Notes: a model not told the origin generated them from the sequence alone. Shown: positions 1 through 9,405, counted from the first letter of the stretch. The stretch is 64,000 bases of DNA from CAJQPP01 sp963793465 (GCA_963793465.1 CAWCAJ010000007.1:186001-250000); one strand, 5' to 3'. Program-made: numbers and translations.

Positions 1-453
1 GGCTCCGCATTTGGGGCAGGTTCCGCGGACGAAGCGATCGGGCAGAGATTCACCGGTATCCGCATCGAATAACTCGGCCACCTGTCGCACGGCCACTAAC
101 CCCTGATCCTGGAAGGCCGACCAGATCTCGGTCGCCAGCTGGCGGTTGGTTTCGCTGTGGGTGCTGCCGTAGTGATCATAGCTGATCCCGAAACCCGCAA
201 AGTCACGTTCATGAGCATCGCTCATCTGCTGGATGAACGCCTCTTCACTGACCCCGGCTTGGCGGGCACTTTTCATGATCGCCGAGCCATGAGTATCATC
301 AGCCCACATGAACACGCAGCGGTGCCCCCGCAAACGCTGAAATCGCACCCAGATATCGGTCTGGATATGCTCCACCATGTGCCCAATGTGGATATGGCCG
401 TTGGCGTAGGGCAACGCGGCCGTAACGAGAATTCTTCGTTTGGTTTCGGTCAT
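1..453 (-). CDS. metG: Methionyl-tRNA synthetase, N-terminal part (cut by window edge)
   Basis: This gene reads leftward out of the window, so only the first 151 codons are present. The enzyme charges tRNA-Met with methionine in the cytoplasm using ATP. The start ATG is at 451-453. The N-terminus runs MTETKRRILVTAALPYANG and continues into the class I HIGH motif (HIHIGH). A WADDTHGSA segment of the Rossmann catalytic fold follows, and the visible part ends in CPKCGA, the first half of the zinc knuckle of the connective-peptide domain. The family is normally 550-680 residues, so most of the protein lies outside the window. It is divergent from the PLP-enzyme gene starting at 624. Confidence 0.95.
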   Translation of the reverse strand, partial: MTETKRRILVTAALPYANGHIHIGHMVEHIQTDIWVRFQRLRGHRCVFMWADDTHGSAIMKSARQAGVSEEAFIQQMSDAHERDFAGFGISYDHYGSTHSETNRQLATEIWSAFQDQGLVAVRQVAELFDADTGESLPDRFVRGTCPKCGA

Positions 454-623
454 GGTCCTGCCAGGTTTATAATCGGGAAGGTGAATTGTATCGAAACCGG
501 AAAAAGTTCCCATGGCGGATGCCCGGACAAGGTTGAAAACCTGTTGTCTGCGAAACCGGTTGGCGATTTCCCATTCCCCGTCCCAACAGCCAACAACTCA
601 CCCGCCGACCTCGGAAATCTCCC

Positions 624-1760
624 ATGGATTCCAGCTTGCCAATCGACCCCGCGGCCTATCATATCGCGGATGCCAGCCAGATCTATTCACCCGGATTGCT
701 GGTCTTCAAGCCACTGCTGATGCACAACCTGCAGGAGATGCTGCGGATTGCCGGTGGCCCGAACAAGCTGCGACCGCATTGCAAGACCCACAAAATGCCG
801 GCCATCATCGAAATCATGCAGGGTTTGGGGATCCGCAAACATAAATGCGCCACCTTGGCTGAGGCCGAAATGCTGTGTGCGGCCGGCGTTGATGACATCG
901 TGATTGCCTACCAGCTGGTGGGTCCCAATGTGGGTCGACTGCTGCAATTGCTGGACACGTATCCTGACGTGAAGTTCGCTACCTTGATCGACCATCCCCT
1001 GCCCCTGCGGCAGCTGGGCGAGGCGATGGAATCCCGCGACTTACAGATCGGCGTACTGATGGATGTCGATCCCGGGATGCGACGCACGGGCGTCCTGCCC
1101 GATGAATCAGCTGGCCAGTTGTACGAGATGATCTGTGCGACTCCGGGTATCGAGCCGGCCGGTTTGCATTGGTACGACGGTCAGCATCGCCAGAGTGATC
1201 TTCAGGATCGCCAGCGGGCCGTGCAGGATGCCTGGATCCCCCTGGTCGAATTACGCGATCAATTATTGCTGCAGGGATTTCCGATCCCCAAAGTGCTGGT
1301 CTCGGGTACCGGATCCTTCCCGATCCTGGCTGAGTTTGGTGAACCCAATTTGGAGTTAACTCCTGGTACCACGACGTTGTATGACATCGGCTATCTCCAA
1401 AAGTTTCCGGACCTTCGGCTGCAGCCGGCAGCGGGCCTGCTGACCCGCGTGGTCAGCTGTAACCAGGCCGGGTTTTTGACGCTGGATTGTGGGCACAAGT
1501 CGATTTCGCCCGACCAGCCAGCCGGCCAACGCACCTATTTTCCAGCCTTGCCGGATGCCCGGGAAGTGGGACACAACGAAGAGCATCTGGTGCTGCAAAC
1601 GGAACAGGCCGACCAGTTCGTTCCCGGGGACTGGTTGATCGCCCTGCCCCGCCACGTTTGCCCCACCAGTGCCTTACACCAGTACGCCAATGTGATTGAT
1701 GACGGAAAACTGGTCGCTCGCTGGGATGTGGTGGCCCGCGACCGGGTGATCACGGTTTGA
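624..1760 (+). CDS. D-threonine aldolase / D-serine dehydratase-like PLP enzyme
   Basis: A 378-residue fold-type III PLP enzyme of the alanine racemase N-terminal/DSD1-like family. These enzymes cleave D-threonine or related beta-hydroxy D-amino acids, or dehydrate D-serine, in the cytoplasm. The PLP lysine is probably Lys54 in RPHCKTHK, near the end of the first beta strand of the barrel. A C-terminal LPRHVCPT segment (about residues 337-344) supplies the His and Cys that bind the metal in this family. The start MDSSLPIDPAAY puts the conserved SPGLLVFKP element at the usual distance from the N-terminus. It stands alone, divergent from metG and convergent with the ABC permease. The exact substrate cannot be told from sequence. 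Confidence 0.85.
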   Translation: MDSSLPIDPAAYHIADASQIYSPGLLVFKPLLMHNLQEMLRIAGGPNKLRPHCKTHKMPAIIEIMQGLGIRKHKCATLAEAEMLCAAGVDDIVIAYQLVGPNVGRLLQLLDTYPDVKFATLIDHPLPLRQLGEAMESRDLQIGVLMDVDPGMRRTGVLPDESAGQLYEMICATPGIEPAGLHWYDGQHRQSDLQDRQRAVQDAWIPLVELRDQLLLQGFPIPKVLVSGTGSFPILAEFGEPNLELTPGTTTLYDIGYLQKFPDLRLQPAAGLLTRVVSCNQAGFLTLDCGHKSISPDQPAGQRTYFPALPDAREVGHNEEHLVLQTEQADQFVPGDWLIALPRHVCPTSALHQYANVIDDGKLVARWDVVARDRVITV

Positions 1761-1883
1761 CAGGTTTCGCATCCACCGTCATGGCACCCTACAGATCAGC
1801 CTGGTCAGACGTTCAAATTGCCGGGGAAAGTGAGTGTGGCACAAGCTACATGTCCGTGCGACTGGCACTATCGATCAGCAGCA

Positions 1884-4800
1884 CTATCGGTCAGCAGCAG
1901 GCATCTGGCCCGGTTTTTTCGGACCTGGCTGGCGTGGATGGGATGGCTCCAATAACACGTACATCGGCGGAGGTTCGTATGCACCCGGCTGTGTCAAAAA
2001 ACCACTATGCGGCGGTAGCAAGTCGGGCTTGACAAGCCATTCCACTTCGAACTCGCGGCCTGGTAAGTTCCCTGTCCTCTCCCAAACGACGCTCGGTACG
2101 GGGTTGCGGTTGGCGATGAAGGGAACCTGGGCAGGGATGTCCAGTTTTTCAATGCGATCATCCCAGCGATCGACCACCACCACACCATGGGTCGAACCGG
2201 CCGGCAGATAGAAGTAACGACGAGTGGCGATATCGAGCCCGGACTCGTAATGAGTGATCCCTTTTGGGGACGTCAACCAGGACCAGGCATCCAGAGTTTC
2301 AGGAAAAGCACCCGTGCTCAGCTTTTCATGGATGACAAACAGTTGCAACAAAACCAATTCCTTCTGTTCCAGACACAGTGTTGCCAAATCAACCTGGTTG
2401 GACAGCCGTTCCTCACTCAGTTGCCGAAAATCCAGCAAGCGTAAGTAGGAGCTGCCTAAAGGGCTCAACAGCGTCGTCCGCTGCCAGAAGACGAAGTCAC
2501 CCTGATTCAAGCTCTTCAACCATTCGGGGTCGTCGGGCCGACTGCCCTGGCCTCGCAATAAACGGGTCAGCGAGCTGCCTGTCCTGGTTTGGGGGACTTG
2601 ATTCGTTGCTCCGAATCGTGGAATCGGAAAAAGAGGGTTGACGTGAATTGTCGGCGGCTGTGACTGAATATCTGCCAGCTGCACGGCGGTCCAGATTTGA
2701 ATCAGCCGCCGTGCCCGCTCCTGTTCCGATGGCAATCGAGAAAAAAGCGATAACATGCCCAGGGCAGGATGGTTATTGAACGCGTAGTTTCCCCTGTTGA
2801 TGTAGATTCCCTTTTCAATTGAACTCAACATATTTAACTGTTGACGTTCCAGCACTCGCTCGGGTTGGATGGGTTGGAAATGCCGCAGCACAAATCCGAT
2901 CGCTTTCATGATTGACTCAGGAGTTTGATTCTCACAAACCGCCCAAGCCTGAAGTTGGCCGTTTAGATGCCGGAACCAGTAGCCATCATCGTCAGGTGAC
3001 TCCAATTCGCGTAGCATGTTCATCCGCAGCAACGCCAGCAAATTGTCCCAGGCGGCTTGGGGATCTCCATGGTCGAGAGCCCGGTCGAAAGCAAGTTGCA
3101 ACAATTCGATACCGGTCATGAGTTGCGGTATCACCCCGTCATCTATCGAGCGATTGACCGGCGGCCGTTGAGTCAGTTGTTGCTGATGCTCCCAGGCAAA
3201 CTGTATTGCCTGCCGCAACTGCCCCAGGCTGTCCGCGTTTCGATCCAGGTAAGCGTCGGTCAGCTGCTGCATGGCCTGCAAATCCGGTGCGGTGCCCAGT
3301 CTTTGAGCTTCTTCCCAGGACAGTTGGTCGTTGGACGAAAGCGTCTCTTCGAATGCACGCTCCAGTGAGTTGGCGTGGCCAGCCTCAAAAAGTCGATTGG
3401 CCTTCAGCAGCATCGGATACCAACGCAACAATCCGTCCGGCAATGACTCCGGTCGGTCCAGTGCCGCTGCGGCCAATCTCAGTTGCCGACCTATGGCTTC
3501 CACCACCGTTGGATCGGAGTTGTCGACGCGTGAAAAATTCACAGGCACAGCGGGAATCTGTTGTGCACGATGTTTGATAACGGCCAGGGTAACCGTGGCA
3601 ACCACGATGGCAATCAGCAGGATTGGCCCGGTGGCTTTGGACCACAGGGGCTTTTCCGATAACAAACCCCGCATGGCCCAGCCGCCAGCCAACAAAAACG
3701 CCAACATGATCGGCAGCACACTCCACCAGATCGGCACACCGGCGGCCACCATCAGCACTAGCCACAGTACCGCCGGTATACAAAGAACCATGGTGACGAT
3801 GGCCGCCAAAAAAGTGCTGCGAATCACAATGGCCACCAACTGACCGATGGAAAAACAGAGCAGCGTGCCTGCGATCACCAATCCCAGGGCAAGGGCCAGA
3901 AAGAAAGCGGCCAGGCCTGTCGATTGGTCTTGCGCTGTGGGAGCGATCAGGGTCCCAATCGGATTGGGCCAGGGATTGGGCCAGGAAAAATCAGCATTCA
4001 AGAATGGGGCCGTCAACAGGGCCAGGGCATACAAGGCCGCATAAAACAGGCAGATCGCCAGCATGACGGGGAGGACTCGAGACAGCCAGATTTGAAAGGG
4101 TGCAATACCCCGCGTGGCCAGGAATCTCGCGCCCCTCAGCTTTTGATCGGCAGCCAATGCGACCACTCCGGCCAATCCTCCAGCGACCATCAGCAAGGGA
4201 ATGGCTACCAACCACAGTTCCCTGTTAAGCAGTGTCAACAAGACTGCAAACGCCGGGGTAGCCAGCATCACCAGGCAGACGCTTTTCCAGGATTGTCGAC
4301 AGGACTGCCAGGTCAAACGCCACAGCGGTTCGTTGTTGCGATCCCAGGTTCGCCGGACCCATCGAACCGGGGCAGTCAGCGTTCTCCATCGACCCGCCGC
4401 TGGAGTCGTGCGGCGCTTGGCCCGTCTCTCAGCGCCACCCTGATGCAGCCATCCCCAGGAACGCAGGCCGGCCAGAGCCAACACCAGGACTGCGATCAGA
4501 GCCCGCCAGGGCCAGGCCACGGCATAGGGTTCCAAAGCCGCGAAGTCCACCATCCTTTGACCCGACAGCAGCACCGCCAACTGGATACCCAGTGAGGCGC
4601 AGAAAATCCCCAACAAGGCGGCGTTCAAAGGTCGAGATGAGTGCAGCGAAAACAGACAACTCCAGGCAAAGAACTCGATGGCCCCCAGCCCAAAGACGAG
4701 AATGAACAAGGTCAACCAATTGGCTGAGGACACGCCAGAGACTTGCTGTGAGCTGAAGGCGATGGCCAAAGCCAGCAACAGAAACAGGCTGATCAACAAC

Positions 4801-5129
4801 AGGGCTCCCAGCAGCTTGCCAACCGCCAGGTGCCCGGATGGCAATGGCAGGACCTGCAGATTTTGAAAAGTGCCCTCCTCCTTTTCGGTGGCAAACAAGG
4901 TGGCCCCGCAAGCCGCGGCAAACAGGGCCGTAAAACCACCGATCAAGGCCATGGCATAGGTGAAGGTCTGAGCCCCCTGGCCGACAGAGGATCGGGCAAT
5001 CCAGCCGGCCACCAGCCATTGCAGTACCGCTCCCAGAATCAACATGGCAATGAAAAACTCCTTGAATTGCCAGGTCTCCTTCCAAACCAGGCTGCGAAAA
5101 ACACCGGGTTGCATGGGTTGGGTACTCAT
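1884..5129 (-). CDS. ABC transporter permease with large C-terminal soluble domain
   Basis: A 1081-residue membrane protein. Residues about 25-525 contain some 12 hydrophobic segments, consistent with an ABC-2 type permease, possibly two permease halves in tandem. The N-terminus MSTQPMQPGVFRSLVWKE followed by a helix is usual for ABC-2 exporters. Residues about 535-1081 are hydrophilic, without a recognised domain, rich in Trp/Arg/Gln, and probably lie outside the membrane on one side. The start ATG overlaps the stop of the ATPase gene by 4 nt (ATGA), so the two are translationally coupled. The likely role is export or extrusion driven by the 5126-6067 ATPase. The substrate is unknown. Ordinary ABC-2 permeases are 250-550 residues, so the length is unusual. 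Confidence 0.8.
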   Translation of the reverse strand: MSTQPMQPGVFRSLVWKETWQFKEFFIAMLILGAVLQWLVAGWIARSSVGQGAQTFTYAMALIGGFTALFAAACGATLFATEKEEGTFQNLQVLPLPSGHLAVGKLLGALLLISLFLLLALAIAFSSQQVSGVSSANWLTLFILVFGLGAIEFFAWSCLFSLHSSRPLNAALLGIFCASLGIQLAVLLSGQRMVDFAALEPYAVAWPWRALIAVLVLALAGLRSWGWLHQGGAERRAKRRTTPAAGRWRTLTAPVRWVRRTWDRNNEPLWRLTWQSCRQSWKSVCLVMLATPAFAVLLTLLNRELWLVAIPLLMVAGGLAGVVALAADQKLRGARFLATRGIAPFQIWLSRVLPVMLAICLFYAALYALALLTAPFLNADFSWPNPWPNPIGTLIAPTAQDQSTGLAAFFLALALGLVIAGTLLCFSIGQLVAIVIRSTFLAAIVTMVLCIPAVLWLVLMVAAGVPIWWSVLPIMLAFLLAGGWAMRGLLSEKPLWSKATGPILLIAIVVATVTLAVIKHRAQQIPAVPVNFSRVDNSDPTVVEAIGRQLRLAAAALDRPESLPDGLLRWYPMLLKANRLFEAGHANSLERAFEETLSSNDQLSWEEAQRLGTAPDLQAMQQLTDAYLDRNADSLGQLRQAIQFAWEHQQQLTQRPPVNRSIDDGVIPQLMTGIELLQLAFDRALDHGDPQAAWDNLLALLRMNMLRELESPDDDGYWFRHLNGQLQAWAVCENQTPESIMKAIGFVLRHFQPIQPERVLERQQLNMLSSIEKGIYINRGNYAFNNHPALGMLSLFSRLPSEQERARRLIQIWTAVQLADIQSQPPTIHVNPLFPIPRFGATNQVPQTRTGSSLTRLLRGQGSRPDDPEWLKSLNQGDFVFWQRTTLLSPLGSSYLRLLDFRQLSEERLSNQVDLATLCLEQKELVLLQLFVIHEKLSTGAFPETLDAWSWLTSPKGITHYESGLDIATRRYFYLPAGSTHGVVVVDRWDDRIEKLDIPAQVPFIANRNPVPSVVWERTGNLPGREFEVEWLVKPDLLPPHSGFLTQPGAYEPPPMYVLLEPSHPRQPGPKKPGQMPAADR

Positions 5130-6067
5130 GGGTCGACTCGTTGAGCTTGCGAAGGTGCTGGAGGGGACGCGATGGACGGTGCCGACTGGCCCCGTAGATA
5201 GGTCACAAAGATCTCTTCCAGATTGGGCACGTGAACTTCGATCTCAGCCACCGTTGGGTGATCGCGAAGTTGCCACAACGCTTCCGGCTGCGGCCGGGAT
5301 ATCATCAATTTGACCTGTCGACCCGTTTGTTCCTGAAGCAGGACATCGCCTGCGATTTCTGGTAGTTGAGTGGCTCCACCCGCCAAGGAGATGGTCCACT
5401 GTTCCAGACGTGATTTCAGCTGCTCCAGCGGTTCGCAAACCAGCAGTCGGCCCTGGTTCATGATGGCCACGATATCCGCGACCCTTTCCACTTCCGGAAT
5501 CTGGTGACTGGAGAGAAACACTGTCCGCCCGTCGGCGGCCATATCCACCATGCTTTCCAGGAAACGACGCCGCACCAGCGTATCCAGACCTGATGTGGGT
5601 TCATCCAGAATCAACAATTCGGGACGATGAGCCATGGCCAGTGACAACGATACCTTGGCTTTCATCCCTTTGGACAGCGTCTTGATCTTCTTTTTTTGCG
5701 GCAGACCAAATGCGTCCGCCAGCTTGTGAAAATTGGCCAGGAAACCTGCGGGGTAAAAGCCGGCAGTGAACCAGCCAATCTCTCCTACCGTCATCCAGTC
5801 ATATAATCCGGGTTGTTCCGGGACGTAGCCAATTTGGCGGCGGATTTCGATCCCTTGCCGTTGGCTATCCAGCCCCATCACAGCGACGGAGCCGGCAGTG
5901 GGAGTCTCCAGGCCCAGCATCATGCGAATGGAAGTCGTCTTGCCAGCCCCATTTTCACCCAACAGAGCAAACACAACGCCCCGCGGGACATGGAATACCA
6001 CATCGTCGACGGCAATTTGTTGACCAAATTGTTTGGAGACATTTTGAAACTCAACCATGTTATCCAT
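5126..6067 (-). CDS. ABC transporter ATP-binding protein
   Basis: A 313-residue ABC-2 type ATPase. Walker A is GENGAGKT at residues 37-44, the signature loop is LSKGM at 131-135, and Walker B is LLILDEP at 151-157, followed by the D-loop SGLD. A GYVPEQPGLYDWMTVGE Q-loop region is also visible. The C-terminal 90 residues form the regulatory extension common to CcmA/YtrB-like ATPases. It sits between the GntR gene (stop TAA directly abuts this ATG) and the permease (4-nt overlap). It therefore belongs to a regulator-ATPase-permease operon of the YtrABC type, energising the downstream permease at the cytoplasmic face. Confidence 0.93.
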   Translation of the reverse strand: MDNMVEFQNVSKQFGQQIAVDDVVFHVPRGVVFALLGENGAGKTTSIRMMLGLETPTAGSVAVMGLDSQRQGIEIRRQIGYVPEQPGLYDWMTVGEIGWFTAGFYPAGFLANFHKLADAFGLPQKKKIKTLSKGMKAKVSLSLAMAHRPELLILDEPTSGLDTLVRRRFLESMVDMAADGRTVFLSSHQIPEVERVADIVAIMNQGRLLVCEPLEQLKSRLEQWTISLAGGATQLPEIAGDVLLQEQTGRQVKLMISRPQPEALWQLRDHPTVAEIEVHVPNLEEIFVTYLRGQSAPSIASPPAPSQAQRVDP

Positions 6068-6451
6068 TTAGTTGCCTCGTCTCTTTCCGAGTTCCGATTG
6101 AAACAGCTTTTCAATCTCAGTGTCGTCCAGCTGACCTTGTCGGGCTTCGTCAATCACCTGGCCCAAACGTTCGCGGAGGATACGGGTCCGTTCGGCTCTG
6201 CAGACAACACGGGCCCCCCTGGCGATCACCAACCCGGTACCCCGCATCACCTCGACCACCTGCTGGTCTTGAAGTTGGCGGTAGGCTCGAGCCACCGTGT
6301 TCGGATTGATGGCCAGATCCCGCGCCAGCTGCCGAACTGAAGGAATCAACTCACCGGGTTGCAAAGCCCCGTTGGCCACGGCAAATGTGACTTGTCGACA
6401 TACCTGTTCGTAAACCGGCACTCCGTTGCTGGTATTGATTTGAAAAAACAT
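6068..6451 (-). CDS. GntR-family transcriptional regulator, YtrA subfamily
   Basis: A 127-residue DNA-binding protein with a winged helix at residues 1-75 that includes PVYEQVCRQV, PSVRQLARDLAINPNTVARAY and the wing VMRGTGLVIA. A short tail of about 50 residues follows. The short length and direct linkage to an ABC ATPase and permease are typical of the YtrA subfamily, which represses its own transporter operon until a cell-envelope or effector signal arrives. An 18-bp inverted repeat lies 25 bp upstream of the start (6476-6493), a plausible self-operator. First gene of a three-gene leftward operon. Confidence 0.92.
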   Translation of the reverse strand: MFFQINTSNGVPVYEQVCRQVTFAVANGALQPGELIPSVRQLARDLAINPNTVARAYRQLQDQQVVEVMRGTGLVIARGARVVCRAERTRILRERLGQVIDEARQGQLDDTEIEKLFQSELGKRRGN

Positions 6452-6475
6452 GTACCGAGTACCCCGCGATCTCGT

Positions 6476-6493
6476 GTGCTATCGTGATAGTAC
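6476..6493 (-). promoter_or_regulatory. Candidate GntR/YtrA operator
   Basis: On the minus strand the 18 bases read GTACTATCACGATAGCAC. The two 8-bp arms (GTACTATC and the complement of GATAGCAC) match at 7 of 8 positions. The ends are GT and AC, as in GntR-family operators. It lies just upstream of the GntR-type gene that heads the ABC operon, so autoregulation is the obvious inference. No experimental support. Confidence 0.5.
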
Positions 6494-6650
6494 AGTAGGC
6501 ATGGGCCGCAGAGGTGTCAAGTAGCAGTTTTCAGAAACTTGCAGGGATTGTCTGGTTGCCCTGATCTCTGACTGCCCTGACACCGGCCGGCGGGTGGGGA
6601 TTCCTTTTCAGCCGAGACTCGCCTTGTTGGGCGGACAAGTTTAAGATGCC

Positions 6651-7019
6651 ATGATGAATGAACCCCAACCCCGGCAGGGTCCTCGGTTCGCAGTGGCCCA
6701 TTTGCCGGACATTTCACCGGTCCCCTGCCCTTGCGGTTCGACACGGCGGGCCTTCACGAATGATCCCCAGCAAATTGCCTCGCTGCATGTGGTGCAGGTC
6801 GATCAGCAGGCAGTGACGCATTATCACCGCCGGATGACCGAATTGTACTATGTGTTGGAAGGGAACGGACAACTGGAACTGGATGGGCAGTTGTTTGACG
6901 TGGGTCCGGGCAGTTCGGCCTTGATCAAGCCAGGGTGTCGCCACCGGGCCGTGGGCCAGATGACGATCCTCAATGTGCCCATCCCGGCTTTCGATCCGGA
7001 CGATGAGTTTTTCGATTGA
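6651..7019 (+). CDS. Cupin-domain protein
   Basis: A 122-residue single-domain cupin. The first cupin motif is recognisable in THYHRRMTELYYVLEGNGQLEL, given here as its two halves THYHRRMTELYY and VLEGNGQLEL. The second is PGSSALIKPGCRHRAVG, so the likely metal ligands are two His and a Glu from motif 1 and a His from motif 2. ATG codons at 6651 and 6654 are both possible starts. Cupins of this size bind a metal and act as small sugar-epimerase, dioxygenase or sensor domains. Nothing here fixes the substrate. It is divergent from the GntR gene and convergent with the 7027-7434 lipoprotein, with only 7 bp between stops. Confidence 0.8.
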   Translation: MMNEPQPRQGPRFAVAHLPDISPVPCPCGSTRRAFTNDPQQIASLHVVQVDQQAVTHYHRRMTELYYVLEGNGQLELDGQLFDVGPGSSALIKPGCRHRAVGQMTILNVPIPAFDPDDEFFD

Positions 7020-7026
7020 AAAGCCG

Positions 7027-7434
7027 CTACTGACGGGATTCGAATTCCAGCAACACGGAGCGATGAGGATCCCCAAGGACGCCCACTCCGAATTCGTGGA
7101 CGACCCGGATTCCGTTTTTCATGGCTCGCTGCAATCCACTATTCGTGCTGACTCGCTGGTTGGCCTGGGCCAGGATCTTGTCGCGATACCGCGTTACGAT
7201 TTCAGGGTCCTGCACCGCATAGTACAGGGTGAGTTGATTGCTGTCGGCCGCGTAGTCCACGTTAACCAATTGCACGCCGTCGCCCAGGTCCGTGGGCAGT
7301 TTCTTGTTCTCAGCGGCGACGATACTGGCCACCTGATTATCGATAATGGCGTCGCTGACGCTGGAGCTGCATCCGCCGCAGCAGGCGATGGCTGCGGCAG
7401 CGATTAAACCGTGGATGATGGCCTGGGTTTTCAT
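7027..7434 (-). CDS. Small predicted lipoprotein downstream of trkH
   Basis: A 135-residue exported protein. The N-terminus MKTQAIIHGLIAAAAIACC followed by GGC forms a signal peptide with a lipobox-like Cys at residue 22. The mature part contains a YAVQDPEIVTRYRDKILAQ stretch and ends in GDPHRSVLLEFESRQ, with no domain I recognise. It lies 47 bp downstream of the TrkH gene on the same strand and is probably co-transcribed with it. Function unknown. Confidence 0.7.
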   Translation of the reverse strand: MKTQAIIHGLIAAAAIACCGGCSSSVSDAIIDNQVASIVAAENKKLPTDLGDGVQLVNVDYAADSNQLTLYYAVQDPEIVTRYRDKILAQANQRVSTNSGLQRAMKNGIRVVHEFGVGVLGDPHRSVLLEFESRQ

Positions 7435-7481
7435 GATGCGAGGACACCTGGGGGTACAATTTCAAGGACGGGACAATGGGC

Positions 7482-9323
7482 TCAGGTTTTCCAGAACCCG
7501 GGAGCGAACAGCACCAGGATGGGCCAGATCTCCAGTCTGCCCAGCATCATCAGAAACACAAACAGCAATTTGGAAAAACCGCAGAAATCTCCATAGTTCT
7601 GGGTGGGCCCGACGATGCCCAGGCCGGGACCAATGTTGTTGATGGTTGCGGCCACGCAACTGAATGAATCGATCAGCTTGTGATCGCTGGCACCGGCCCA
7701 GGTGGAATCGGGTTCCACCGCTACCAGCACCATCCAGCTGAGGACGCACAACACAGCCAGGACTGAAATGTAAACCAACAGGGATTGTCGCAGGTCGGCT
7801 TCGTTGAATTCAGCGTCTCCCTGCAAGTTCAGCGACTTGACCAATCGTGGATGGTAGGCTTTTTCGATTTCGATCCTGAGGACCCGGTATAACAGGTAAT
7901 GTCGGATCACCTTGATCCCGCCCCCGGTGCTGCCAGCACAACCTCCGATGAACATCAACATCAGCATCAGCAGGCGTCCGAACTGGTTCCAGCTGTCGAA
8001 ATCGTTGGTGCCAAAACCGGTGGTCGTCACGACCGAGACCACCTGGAACAGGCCGTTCCGAAAAGCGGACTCAACCGACTGGAATCCGGCGTCTCCATGC
8101 CAGACGGCAAACAGGATCACTGCCAGCGTGGCCAGGCCGATGATCCATACATAGGTGCGCCATTCCACATCGGCCAACAGTCGCCCCGGTTGCTTCAGGA
8201 TGCAAAGGTAAAGCAGAGTGAAATTGGTTCCCGCCAGGATCATGAACACGATCACCACATAGTCGATGGCCGCACTCTGAAAATGGCCCAAGCTGGCGTT
8301 GTACGTGGAGAATCCTCCGGTGGCCATGGTGCCAAAGGCATGACAAATGGCATCGAAGGACCCCATACCCAACAACATGAGCAGGATCGTGAGGATGACA
8401 TTCAGCACCAGGTAAATACCGGCAAACCGCCAGGCCGAGTGTTGCATCCGGGCCGAAAGACTGTCGCTGGAGGGGCCGGGCACCTCGGTCTGCATGAGGG
8501 CCTTGCCGGCGGAGCCCTGCCCCAGCAGCACCACAAAAAGCACAATGATCCCCAGTCCGCCGAGAAAGTGGGTGCTGCTACGCCAGAAGTGGATGCAGGA
8601 AGCAATCGCCTGGGGGTCCTCCAGCTCCGACATCACCGAGGCCCCCGTCGTACTGAAACCGGACTGCGATTCAAACAGGGCATCGCAGAGCGTCATGGGC
8701 GCCCAGCGAATCCGGTAATTGGAGGCCCGATCGAATGTCGAATTGGTCTCTCGAGGCAGGATCAGGTAGGGATTCCAGGTCGGGTCATCATTCATGTCCT
8801 GCATGATCTGCACCGCATTGGTGACTCCGGATGCCAACCGCAGCTGCACCGCGTTGAGTCCCAGCAAGGCGTGTTCGGAACCGGCCAGAGCCGACAATAC
8901 CGACAGTTGATCCTCACTGACGTGCTCCACTGGCTGCCAGTAAGAGAATCCAGGAACGCCAGAGGTCAGCAGCAGGGGTTGGGGTTTGCTCGACGAGATC
9001 ATCACCGTCGGGCCCCGCAGTGTGCCGCTCAAGTAAAACGGCAGGGCACCCAGCACCGTTGCCAGGACCCAGCTGAGACCGACGACCGCCATCGCCTCCT
9101 TGCGAAACAGCCTGCCCGTGGCCCGACGCCCGTATTGATACAGGGTCAAGCCCAGCACCCAGCAGATCGCCGTACTGATCATCAAGGCCACGAATCCGGC
9201 ACGTTCAAAATGCTCCGGGTGTCGACCGATTCGCGGCCAGGCCCACGGCAGGCTGAACAGCATGAAGCCGCCAATCAACAGGGAGACAATCCCCAGCAGT
9301 TTTGCTAACAGGCGAATATTCAT
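7482..9323 (-). CDS. trkH: TrkH-family potassium uptake channel protein
   Basis: A 613-residue inner-membrane protein of the Trk/Ktr/HKT family that conducts K+ (sometimes Na+) together with a cytosolic TrkA-type RCK subunit, which is not in this window. Several P-loops are visible: SQSGFSTTGAS (about 220-229), the later FGTMATGGFSTYN and TTGFGTNDFDSW loops, and NNIGPGLG near the C-terminus. GGCAGSTGGGIKVIR and the terminal GRLEIWPILVLF are also family hallmarks. Length exceeds the usual 480-490 residues because of an insertion of about 105 hydrophilic residues (about 100-207) just before the first selectivity loop. The 7027-7434 lipoprotein follows in the same direction. Confidence 0.92.
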   Translation of the reverse strand: MNIRLLAKLLGIVSLLIGGFMLFSLPWAWPRIGRHPEHFERAGFVALMISTAICWVLGLTLYQYGRRATGRLFRKEAMAVVGLSWVLATVLGALPFYLSGTLRGPTVMISSSKPQPLLLTSGVPGFSYWQPVEHVSEDQLSVLSALAGSEHALLGLNAVQLRLASGVTNAVQIMQDMNDDPTWNPYLILPRETNSTFDRASNYRIRWAPMTLCDALFESQSGFSTTGASVMSELEDPQAIASCIHFWRSSTHFLGGLGIIVLFVVLLGQGSAGKALMQTEVPGPSSDSLSARMQHSAWRFAGIYLVLNVILTILLMLLGMGSFDAICHAFGTMATGGFSTYNASLGHFQSAAIDYVVIVFMILAGTNFTLLYLCILKQPGRLLADVEWRTYVWIIGLATLAVILFAVWHGDAGFQSVESAFRNGLFQVVSVVTTTGFGTNDFDSWNQFGRLLMLMLMFIGGCAGSTGGGIKVIRHYLLYRVLRIEIEKAYHPRLVKSLNLQGDAEFNEADLRQSLLVYISVLAVLCVLSWMVLVAVEPDSTWAGASDHKLIDSFSCVAATINNIGPGLGIVGPTQNYGDFCGFSKLLFVFLMMLGRLEIWPILVLFAPGFWKT

Positions 9324-9405
9324 AAGGGTTTGCTGGACAAGTGCGCGAGGTTTCCTATCCTAGTTTCCAGTTCACATGTTTCGAAGCTGTCTACCACCTG
9401 GAAAT

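Noticed and set aside
7899..9308. Long plus-strand open frame of 469 codons opposite trkH
   Set aside because: Gln/His/Arg-rich composition typical of an antisense shadow; trkH on the minus strand is clearly real.
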